A DNA stretch of 64,000 nucleotides from Rhodospirillales bacterium. GTDB lineage: Bacteria > Pseudomonadota > Alphaproteobacteria > UBA828. The notes under the pieces are model-generated. The model saw only the letters and a program-made list of their open reading frames with translations. It was not told where the DNA came from and searched no databases. A program made the position numbers and the translations under genes. Numbering within the stretch: the first letter of the stretch is position 1; every line of letters begins with the position of its first letter. Positions 49,662 to 57,714 of the stretch are shown here, piece after piece. The stretch lies in contig JAPPMY010000118.1 of the NCBI GenBank assembly GCA_028818855.1, forward strand, positions 34,694-98,693, read 5' to 3'.

Positions 49662-51140
49662 ATGTCGAGAAGCGCGCTGACCTCGATCGCAGCCGTCGCC
49701 TCCGTCGTGGCCTTGCTGGCGCTCGCTGCCTGCGGCGGTGGCGGCTCCGACACGCAGCCAAGCACAGACGAGGGCGCCCCGCCGCCGGAGACAGGTCCCG
49801 ACCCCACACCGGAGCCCGGCCCTGAGCCGACTCCAGATCCTGCCCCTGAGCCGGCTCCCGAACCCGTCCCTGACCTCGTCCTGCCGGATTTCGGCATCGA
49901 AGCCACCCGGCAGACCCCCGTCATCCAGTTTGGCAACGAGCTCCGCATCGGCGGCATGCCGCCGCCCGGGCAGGGCGAACTCGCGTCTGTCGCAACCCAT
50001 GCCGAAGCGACCGTGCGTTACGGGCGCTCCCAGGACGGAGTGGGCGCGACCCGCCTGACCGAATATCTCGGCGCGGACACATCGTTCGGCGACGGCGTGA
50101 TCCTGCGTTTCGTCGATGCGCCGGTCGTCCGCTTCGTCGAGGGCACCACGATCGAGCAGATCGACGAGATCGTCCGCGCCGTGCAGCTCCTCAATGCCAA
50201 CCTGCCGCGAGACTTCCAGCTCACCGTCGATCCGACGCCCGTATCCGAGGCGGCCGTCGCTCCCGGCATCGGCACGGACCCCACGATGGCCGACGGTCAG
50301 ATTCTCGTGGAATACGACCGCCGCGAGGATTGGGAAGAGTCGGCACCCAGCGACGAGACGGTCGGTATTGCAGCGGTCACTTACGTCACCACCGGAGAAA
50401 TTTCCACTGTTCGCGTCTGGGTCGACCACACGCGGCTCGATGACTCCATGGCTGTGCTCGTGCACGAGCTCATCCACGCCCTGGGGCGCGACCACGCAGA
50501 TGAAATTCGCTTCCCCTCCACCGTCATGCACGAGTACGGGGTGGGGACGGAAGGCTACGTGATGTACCAGCTCGACCGCGAGGCCCTGCTCGCGGTCTAC
50601 AGCGTGATCGAGGCGGGCAATACGCCATCAGAAATCGCCACCAACCTCGGGGCGTGGGAGGACGAATCGCTGCACGTGCGGGGCGATCTGGGCGACCTCG
50701 CCTTCGGCGCATCGCTGCGCAACGGCCTCGTCCGGCCTTGGGCGCTCGGCCCGCGTCCCGGCATCGACCTCGCCGACAACCCGCAGCTCATGGGAAGCGC
50801 AGTCTGGACAGGTCGCCTCCTCGGGCTCACGCCGTCCGGCGAGACCGTCGCCGGGGCCGCCGACCTCGACGTCGACCTTTCGTCCCTGGACGGCGACCTC
50901 GACTTCACGTCTCTGGAATCCTGGTCCGGCGCGCCCGGCGCACTCGGCACCGGGACCATGTGGGGCGACGGCGACCTGAGCTACGACATCACCGTCGAGG
51001 GCAACGTCTTCGCGCGCATCGCGCCCGCGGGCGGCGACGAAGGCGTGATCAGCGGCGCCTTCTTCGGGGCCTCTCACGATGGCATGGGCGGCACGCTCGT
51101 TCGCGACGACCTCGGTGCTGGCTTCGCGGGAACGCGCTGA
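49662..51140 (+). CDS. Predicted lipoprotein with metzincin-type motif and TbpB/fHbp-like C-terminal beta-barrel domain
   Basis: Lipobox LALAAC at the N-terminus; P/E/D-rich linker PTPEPGPEPTPDPAPEPAPEPVP; HELIHALGRDH (HExxHxxGxxH) followed by TVMHEYG; C-terminus VISGAFFGASHDGMGGTLVRDDLGAGFAGTR. Confidence 0.75.
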   Translation: MSRSALTSIAAVASVVALLALAACGGGGSDTQPSTDEGAPPPETGPDPTPEPGPEPTPDPAPEPAPEPVPDLVLPDFGIEATRQTPVIQFGNELRIGGMPPPGQGELASVATHAEATVRYGRSQDGVGATRLTEYLGADTSFGDGVILRFVDAPVVRFVEGTTIEQIDEIVRAVQLLNANLPRDFQLTVDPTPVSEAAVAPGIGTDPTMADGQILVEYDRREDWEESAPSDETVGIAAVTYVTTGEISTVRVWVDHTRLDDSMAVLVHELIHALGRDHADEIRFPSTVMHEYGVGTEGYVMYQLDREALLAVYSVIEAGNTPSEIATNLGAWEDESLHVRGDLGDLAFGASLRNGLVRPWALGPRPGIDLADNPQLMGSAVWTGRLLGLTPSGETVAGAADLDVDLSSLDGDLDFTSLESWSGAPGALGTGTMWGDGDLSYDITVEGNVFARIAPAGGDEGVISGAFFGASHDGMGGTLVRDDLGAGFAGTR

Positions 51141-51167
51141 GCGAAACCGCCAAGCCCGGAATTCGCT

Positions 51168-51410
51168 CTATCCCCCCTTGAAGGGGCGGAAGAGGCTCAC
51201 GGTGTCGCCGGGCGAGAGGGGCGTCTCGGGCCACTGATCGCGGGGCACGGCCTCGCCGTTCAGCATGGCGAGAATCGCCGGGTCTCGATCCACGCCCAGG
51301 CCGGAGAGCGCGCCCGCCAGGTTCGCGCCCGCCGCGAGATCGAGGTCGCGGCTCTTCGCGCCGCCGAATTCGGGGAGCTCGATCGCGATAAGCTCCACCG
51401 TCACCTTCAT
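51168..51410 (-). CDS. MoaD/ThiS-like ubiquitin-fold sulfur-carrier protein
   Basis: 80 aa MKVTVELIAIELPEFGGAKSRDLDL...NGEAVPRDQWPETPLSPGDTVSLFRPFKGG ending in GG; 4-bp overlap with AOR gene. Confidence 0.82.
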   Translation of the reverse strand: MKVTVELIAIELPEFGGAKSRDLDLAAGANLAGALSGLGVDRDPAILAMLNGEAVPRDQWPETPLSPGDTVSLFRPFKGG

Positions 51411-53242
51411 GCGAGGCCGAGGCGCTGCATCGTCTCCGCCGTCGGCCGCCCGTCCGCCGTCCAGCCGCGCAGCGCGTAGTACTGCGGCAGCATGGTGTCG
51501 AGCTCGCACACCTTGCCCTTGCCGGAGCCGCTCTTCGCCGCCTCCTTGAGGATGCGCTGCGGCAGCGTATCGTCGGCGGCGGTCATGCCGGCGTCGAGGT
51601 TGAATTGGCGCTCCAGGTTCCAGATGCGCTCGCCGGTCTCGTTCAGCCGGTCCACGGTCCACGTCCCCGCGCAGCCCGCGTTGACCAGGTTGGCGACCTC
51701 GTCGAGATCCCAGATCATCATCGGAAAGGCGCAGATGCCGACGGAATCGATGGCCGCGTTCGAATCCTGCGTGTCCTTCACGATCTTGGCCTTGCCCTCC
51801 AGCTTGCCGCCGGAGAAGTCGTCCTCGTAGGGGTCGGCCCGCAGGTGGCAGGCGCCGCGGTTGCTGGTGGCGTAGGCGAGGCCCATGCCCTGCATCGAGC
51901 GGCCGTCGTAGCCGGGGAACTCCTGCCCCTTGGCGACCATTGCGAGTTCCGGGCGGCCGTACTTCTCGCAGAGCCGCTTGGAGCCGAGCCCGAGATCCTT
52001 GCCGAAGCCCGTGCCCTTGCCGGCGTCCTCCGCCGCCCTGCAGAGCGCTTCCGCCGAACCGAATGTGTAGGCGACGCCGCCGGTCTCGGCGTCGGTGATG
52101 ACGCCCTCCTCGTAAAGCTCCATCGCCGCCGAGACGGTGGCGCCGAACGAGATCGGGTCCATCCCGTCCTCGTTGCAGACGAAGTTGGCGAAGGTCGCCG
52201 CTTCGATGTCGTCCACGCCCACCATGGGGCCGAGCGAATAGGCCGATTCGTATTCCAGCCCGCCGCTCACGTTCCTGTAGCGCTCCCTGCCCTCGCCGCG
52301 GGCCGCGAAGTGGTTGGGGTCCATCTTCGATGCGCGCTGGCAGCCGATGGTGCAGGCGAAGCAGGCACGGTTCTTTACCAGATTGGCGGAGCCGTCGGAG
52401 CGGCGCACCGTCGCCATCGCGTCGGGACCGAGGTTGCCCGTGCCCTCGAACTGCACGTCCTGGTTGTTGCGGGTCGGCAGGCTGCCGAAGGCCTGGGTGA
52501 CGTCGATCATCGAGAGCGTACCGGTGCGCGCGAGGTCGGCGCGGGTCTGACTCGCGGCGAGCGCGCCGGCGGCCTTCTCCACGGCGCCCGCGAAGGCCTC
52601 GGTGTCGTCCACCGCGACGCCCCGCGTGCCGCGCACTGCGATCGCCTTCAGGTTCTTGGATCCCATGACCGCGCCGACGCCGGAACGCCCGGCCGCCCGG
52701 TCGAGGTCGTTCATCACGCAGGCATAGCGGTTGAGGTTCTCGCCGGCCCGGCCGATGGAGGCGATCTTGATCGCGCCGTCCTGGTGCCGCGCCTTGATCG
52801 CGGGCTCGGTATCCCAGACCGACTTGCCCCAGACGAAACCCTCGGCGTCGATCAGCTCCGCGTGGTCGTCCTTGATATAGAGGTAGACCGGGCGCGGCGA
52901 GCGGCCCTGGCAGATCACCATGTCCCAGCCGGCGAGCTTCAGCTCGCCGCCGAAGTAGCCGCCCGAGTTCGAGCAGGCGACGGCGTTGGTCAGCGCCCCC
53001 TTGGTGACGACCGTGTAGCGGCCGCCGGTCGGCGCCGTGGTCCCCGTCAACGGGCCGGTGGCGAAGATCAGTACGTTCTCGGGCGAAAGCGCGTCCGCCT
53101 TCGGGTCCATCTCCTCCACCAGGTACTTGGTGGCAAGGCCCCGGCTGCCCAGATAGGCCTGCGCCCACTCCATGTTGAGCGCCTCTTCCGTGCAGGTGCC
53201 GGCGGTGAGGTTGACGCGTAACAGTCTGCCTTGCCAAGCCAT
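51407..53242 (-). CDS. Aldehyde:ferredoxin oxidoreductase family (tungsten-type AOR)
   Basis: WQGRLLRVNLTAG, GRSGVGAVMGSKNLKAIAVRG, CFACTIGC and DSVGICAF Fe-S ligand regions; start trimmed to 53242. Confidence 0.93.
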   Translation of the reverse strand: MAWQGRLLRVNLTAGTCTEEALNMEWAQAYLGSRGLATKYLVEEMDPKADALSPENVLIFATGPLTGTTAPTGGRYTVVTKGALTNAVACSNSGGYFGGELKLAGWDMVICQGRSPRPVYLYIKDDHAELIDAEGFVWGKSVWDTEPAIKARHQDGAIKIASIGRAGENLNRYACVMNDLDRAAGRSGVGAVMGSKNLKAIAVRGTRGVAVDDTEAFAGAVEKAAGALAASQTRADLARTGTLSMIDVTQAFGSLPTRNNQDVQFEGTGNLGPDAMATVRRSDGSANLVKNRACFACTIGCQRASKMDPNHFAARGEGRERYRNVSGGLEYESAYSLGPMVGVDDIEAATFANFVCNEDGMDPISFGATVSAAMELYEEGVITDAETGGVAYTFGSAEALCRAAEDAGKGTGFGKDLGLGSKRLCEKYGRPELAMVAKGQEFPGYDGRSMQGMGLAYATSNRGACHLRADPYEDDFSGGKLEGKAKIVKDTQDSNAAIDSVGICAFPMMIWDLDEVANLVNAGCAGTWTVDRLNETGERIWNLERQFNLDAGMTAADDTLPQRILKEAAKSGSGKGKVCELDTMLPQYYALRGWTADGRPTAETMQRLGLA

Positions 53243-53356
53243 AACGTCCTCCGCGCTTACGATCGGCCGCACCGGGCCGGATGACGGGAAACGTACCCCT
53301 GGATTCGCCGTTCGCCAAGGGCGCGGCGGACTCGAGCGTGCGGAAAGGAGGTTAGA

Positions 53357-53497
53357 GCGCGTCCGTCTTCGGCGGACGCGCAACAGGCCGCGACCGCGGC
53401 CCGCCGGTCTTGCGGCGCGCCCGCGCAGGCGCCGGCCGAAGGCCGGCTGCCGTGAGCGATAAAATGCGAGAGCGTTTCCGCGCTAAGCGGAAATGCT
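53357..53497. repeat. Cluster of three hairpin-forming palindromes in LarA-AOR intergenic region
   Basis: GCGCGTCCG-TCTTCGG-CGGACGCGC (53357-53381), GCCGGCC-GAA-GGCCGGC (53431-53447), AGCGTTTCCGC-GCTAA-GCGGAAATGCT (53471-53497). Confidence 0.6.
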
Positions 53498-54784
53498 CGA
53501 AGCGGCCGGCCGGTGGACAGGCACCAGATAGGGGCCCTCCGGGATCACGGCCACCCGCGTATCGCCTTGGCGGGCAGCGCTCTCCGCCACCGTATCGGCG
53601 AGCGAATCGGTCAGGTTGACACCGGTGAGCGCGCGGTCCTCGGGCGCCAGGCCGTCGGTAAAGAGGTGAACCGTGCCCGCCCGCATGGGGCGAAGCTGCA
53701 TCTCCGTCTGCCACTCGTCGATCGCGGCGTGTGTCTTGCCGCTGATCTCGTCGAGGAAGCGATCCTGCCCGTTCTCCACCAGCCGGCGCTGCGCGTCGGC
53801 ATAGTGCGCCGAGCCCAGGCCCTCGGAGCACGCCGAGGCGACGATCAGGTCGCCCCCCGGCTCCAGGATCTCGAGCGGGCCGACCATGCCCTTGACGGTC
53901 TGATAGTAGGTCGCATCCAGCGGATAGCCGGCGGCGCTGGTGAGCACGGTCCTGAACCGCTCGCCCACGGGAACGGTGCAGAACTGCTCCGCGAAGGAGA
54001 CAGCGCCGGCGTGGCTCGCCACGACCTCGCCGTAGTTGAGGAAGGCGATGCGGCGCTCGTCGTCGATCACGCTGTTGACCGCCCGCGCGCCGCCGATCAT
54101 CGCCATGATCGCCAGCTGCTCCTCGTGCAGCGGATTGCCCTCCAGCACGCAGTTGGTGCAGTTGGGATGCTCCATGAAGCGCGCGCTGTGGAAGGTGGTG
54201 ATGGTCTCGGCGTGCGCGATGCCGGGCGCGATCACCTTGCGGCCGCCCGACCAGCCGGCCATGAAGTGCGGCTCCACCAGGCCGGTCGCGATGCGGAGAT
54301 CGGCCTCCATGAAGCGCCGGTCGAGACGCGCCACCGTGCCACGCGGAGTCGTGCCCACCAGCACGTGGTCGGCGTCCTCGCGGGCGAAATGGTTGGCGAC
54401 GTTCACCGTCTCCAGCACCCAGGGATCGCCCACCAGGGCGGCGAGTTCCTCGCCTTCGTTGGGCCGGTGCAGCCCGGTCGCCACCAGCACCGTGATCTGC
54501 TCCGGCGCGAGCCCGGCGTCGAGCAGGGTGCGGACGAGCGGCGGCAGGATCACCCCATTGGGGACCGGCCGCGTGAAGTCGCAGATGAGGATGCAGACGC
54601 GCGTTGCACGCGCCGCTTCCGCCGCCAGCGGCGGGCAGCCCACGGGCTCGGCCAGAGCGTCGGCCATCGCCCGCGCCGGATCGGCGAGCAGCGGCATCGC
54701 CTTCTTGGCGATCACGGTGACGTCAAGGTCGTCGGGCAGATCGACCGCCCGCTGGCCCCGGCCGTAGTTCAGATGGACGCGCAT
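53483..54784 (-). CDS. LarA family (nickel-dependent lactate racemase-like) protein
   Basis: CDFTRPVPN, ATGLHRPN, GLVEPHFMAGWSGGRKVIAPGIAHAETI: LarA signatures including the pincer lysine region SGGRK. Confidence 0.88.
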   Translation of the reverse strand: MRVHLNYGRGQRAVDLPDDLDVTVIAKKAMPLLADPARAMADALAEPVGCPPLAAEAARATRVCILICDFTRPVPNGVILPPLVRTLLDAGLAPEQITVLVATGLHRPNEGEELAALVGDPWVLETVNVANHFAREDADHVLVGTTPRGTVARLDRRFMEADLRIATGLVEPHFMAGWSGGRKVIAPGIAHAETITTFHSARFMEHPNCTNCVLEGNPLHEEQLAIMAMIGGARAVNSVIDDERRIAFLNYGEVVASHAGAVSFAEQFCTVPVGERFRTVLTSAAGYPLDATYYQTVKGMVGPLEILEPGGDLIVASACSEGLGSAHYADAQRRLVENGQDRFLDEISGKTHAAIDEWQTEMQLRPMRAGTVHLFTDGLAPEDRALTGVNLTDSLADTVAESAARQGDTRVAVIPEGPYLVPVHRPAASSISA

Positions 54785-54788
54785 GGCT

Positions 54789-55178
54789 CTACTTCATGTC
54801 GATGTATCTGACCGGCACCAGACGGTGCCCGACCAGATCGACTGCCGCCTGGGCTTGCTCAAGGATGACGTAGCCGAGAAGCGGCTCATAACCGTTGTCG
54901 TCCTCGCCCTCCATATCCACGAAGATGACCTCGTTCGAGACCGGGCGAAACCCCTCGATCTCGATCTCCACCGGCCAGCACGCCTCCCCCTCGAGCACGT
55001 CCTGGTTGGCTAGCTGAAGGGAGACCGTCTCGGAGCGCTTGAACTCTCCCAGCCGCTCCTTCCACGCTGTCGGCAGGATGAGCGCGCCCGCGCCGGTATC
55101 GACGAGCACCCCGCAGCGGATGGACTTGTCCTCGTCGAACAGGTTGGTGATCCGTGTATCGACGACGATGCGTCCCAC
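54789..55178 (-). CDS. Clan AA retropepsin-like aspartic protease (GTG start)
   Basis: VGRIVVDTRITNLFDEDKSIRCGVLVDTGAGALILPTAWKERLG...LLGYVILEQAQAAVDLVGHRLVPV, with active-site DTGAG and an ILE..xVDL tail. Confidence 0.78.
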   Translation of the reverse strand: MGRIVVDTRITNLFDEDKSIRCGVLVDTGAGALILPTAWKERLGEFKRSETVSLQLANQDVLEGEACWPVEIEIEGFRPVSNEVIFVDMEGEDDNGYEPLLGYVILEQAQAAVDLVGHRLVPVRYIDMK

Positions 55179-55191
55179 GGGTCCGTTCCCC

Positions 55192-57711
55192 TCACCGCGT
55201 GCCGGCGAGCGGGACGCCGGTCGCGGTGGCGGTTGCAACGGTGAGCGCGCGGAGGTCTTCGGGCTCGACGTTCTGGAGGTTCGTCTTGCCGGTGCAGCGC
55301 GCCATCATCGAGGCTTCGGAGGCGGTCGCCTTGATGATGTTGACGGTACCCGCCGTGCGGTCCTCGTCGCTGCGGTCCGCCGAGAACGCAAGCTCATGGG
55401 CGCCGGTAATGGCGCCGCCCGCCGCGAGCCCGACGGCCACCCCGAGCACCACGGCGACGGTGCCCAACGCGATCACCTTCGCCGCGTCGGTGCCGGAGCG
55501 CACGCCGCCGAAGTAGACGAGGTCGATCTCCTCCTCCCGATCGAGGCGCCGCAGGATCGCCACGGCATCGCGCAGGATCGTGAGATCGGGCGCACCCCTG
55601 AGTTCCGCCCAGGGCGCCCCCAGGCCGGCGCTCCCGTCCAGCAGCAGCATGTCGAAGCCCGCTTCGAGCGCGTAGGGGATCGCCTCTTCCAAAACCGCCG
55701 GCGAGGAGACCGAGAGCCCGAGCACCTGCCCCTCCGCCGCGGCGGTCGCTTCCACGGGCGTGAAGCGGTGGCCGAGGGCGTGGATCAGCCCGGCCGCGTC
55801 CGCGTTGGGTGCGATCTGCCCCGGCACCACGAGCTGGAACCAGCGCGCGCCTTCGCCCACGGGCTGCATGCCCAAGTAGCTCGCGTCCGCCTCCGCAATG
55901 CCGCGCCCGACCGCGGCGCGGACCTCGGCCGGCGCATCGTCGAAGCCGGTCACCATGAACGGCAGCGCGAGATCGGCGCCGCCCACCGTGGTGCCGATGC
56001 GGCAGGCCTCGCGGTAGGGGTCGATTACCAGCCGGGACAGGTTCGCTGGCAGGAAGGCGAGATCGTCCAGCACGCCGGGGAGCTCATCCGGAAAGGGGTC
56101 GTCGCGCTCGCCCAGGCGCTTCTCCAGCATCGCCCTCTGGCCGACCGTATCTGCCGGGCTGGTGCGCGCCATCACGAAGATGTCCTCGCGGTGCCCCACG
56201 GCATAGTCGGCGGAGCCGGTCTCCGCGTCGCAGCGGAAGCACCGCGCCGCCTCCTTGCGCGCCGACTCCCAGCCATAGGTCGTCTCGATCTCGGGGAAGG
56301 ACACGGGATCGTCGCCGAGCCCGAGGAAGTCGGGGTGCTGAACCGGCAGCAGCTCCCACTCCAGGTCCTGCGCCACCGGCACCCGCCGGGTCCGGTGGGG
56401 CGTCCGGTAGGGCAGCGGATCGGCGCGCCCTTCGAGGAACGCCTTCACGTAGTAGGCGACGCGCTGGCCGTGGTTCATCGCCATCACGATGGTGGAGCCG
56501 CCGAAGGCGCCGTCGCCCGCCGCGAACACCTTGGGATCGTCGGTGCGCATGCCCTCCCATTCGGTCCGCACCCTGTCGGAGAGCATCAGTCCCCGCCGGT
56601 TCAGGTCCTCGCAGAGACCCTCCTGCCCCACCGAGGCGATGACCATGCCGCAGCCAATGTCGTGCTCGGTGCCCGGCACGTTCACCGGCGCCCGGCGGCC
56701 GGACTCGTCCGGGTCGCCCAGAGTTGTCCGCACGCAGCGCACCGCCAGCTCGTTGCCCTGCGGCACGATGGCAGTCTGCTGGGTGTGATAGATGAACTCG
56801 ATCCCCTCCTCGACCGCGCCCTCGAGCTCGATCTTGCGCGCCGGGATCTCCGCGGGCCCGCGCCGGTAGATCACCTTCACGTGCTTGCAGCCCGGCAGGC
56901 GTTTTGCGACGCGGCAGGCGTCCATCGCCACGTCGCCGCCGCCCACCACCACGACCGTCTCCGGCATCTCGGGCCGCGCGCCCTCGTTCACGTCGCGGAG
57001 AAACTGCACGCCGTCAATGACGCTGGCGCGGTCCTCCCCCGGTATCCCCATCTTCTTGCCCCACCACGCACCGATGGCGAGGACCACCGCGTCGTGCCGC
57101 TCCTTGAGATCATCGAGCGTCACGTCGCGACCGAGCGCCGTGTCGAGGTGCACCTCCATCCCGGGGCAGCGCCGCATCATGCGGTCGATATCCTCCTGGA
57201 TGATCCCGGGCGGCAGGCGGAACGCCGGAATGCCCCAGATCATCATGCCTCCCAGACGGTCAGTCATCTCGTAGACGTGCACGCCATAGCCGGCCACCGA
57301 GAGTTCGTGCGCCGCCGTCAAGCCCGCAGGCCCGGAGCCCACCACGGCGACGCTCTGCTCGTGGCGCACCGGCACCGCGGGCGGGTCGTAGTCGTGCCCC
57401 ACCTCGTCCATGACGAAGCGCTTGAGATTGCGAATCTGGACCGGGCCGTCGGAATCGGTGCGCCGGCATGCGGGCTCGCAGGGCGCGTCGCACACCCGTC
57501 CGCAGATCGAGCTGAACGGGTTGGTCGCCGTGATCGCCTCGAACGCTTCCTCGAACTTCCGCTCCCAGATGTAGGCGATGTAGGAGGGCGCGTCCGTCCC
57601 CACCGGGCATGCGATCTGACACGGCGCCGGCACGAAGTGCGCGTCGTCCGTGTCGTCCGGCAGCTCGGCGAGCAGGCTCCCGCCCGCCTTCATCTCCTCC
57701 AGGATCGCCAT
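55192..57711 (-). CDS. GltD-like Fe-S/FAD/NAD(P) oxidoreductase fused to a C-terminal glutamate-synthase FMN-domain-like region
   Basis: CQIACPVGTDAPSYI...NPFSSICGRVCDAPCEPACRR, VAVVGSGPAGLTAAHEL, VVVVGGGDVAMDACRVA; C-terminal third LLLDGSAGLGAPW...LVYFGGVRSGTDAAKVIALG resembles the GltB FMN barrel. Confidence 0.88.
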   Translation of the reverse strand: MAILEEMKAGGSLLAELPDDTDDAHFVPAPCQIACPVGTDAPSYIAYIWERKFEEAFEAITATNPFSSICGRVCDAPCEPACRRTDSDGPVQIRNLKRFVMDEVGHDYDPPAVPVRHEQSVAVVGSGPAGLTAAHELSVAGYGVHVYEMTDRLGGMMIWGIPAFRLPPGIIQEDIDRMMRRCPGMEVHLDTALGRDVTLDDLKERHDAVVLAIGAWWGKKMGIPGEDRASVIDGVQFLRDVNEGARPEMPETVVVVGGGDVAMDACRVAKRLPGCKHVKVIYRRGPAEIPARKIELEGAVEEGIEFIYHTQQTAIVPQGNELAVRCVRTTLGDPDESGRRAPVNVPGTEHDIGCGMVIASVGQEGLCEDLNRRGLMLSDRVRTEWEGMRTDDPKVFAAGDGAFGGSTIVMAMNHGQRVAYYVKAFLEGRADPLPYRTPHRTRRVPVAQDLEWELLPVQHPDFLGLGDDPVSFPEIETTYGWESARKEAARCFRCDAETGSADYAVGHREDIFVMARTSPADTVGQRAMLEKRLGERDDPFPDELPGVLDDLAFLPANLSRLVIDPYREACRIGTTVGGADLALPFMVTGFDDAPAEVRAAVGRGIAEADASYLGMQPVGEGARWFQLVVPGQIAPNADAAGLIHALGHRFTPVEATAAAEGQVLGLSVSSPAVLEEAIPYALEAGFDMLLLDGSAGLGAPWAELRGAPDLTILRDAVAILRRLDREEEIDLVYFGGVRSGTDAAKVIALGTVAVVLGVAVGLAAGGAITGAHELAFSADRSDEDRTAGTVNIIKATASEASMMARCTGKTNLQNVEPEDLRALTVATATATGVPLAGTR

Positions 57712-57714
57712 GCC

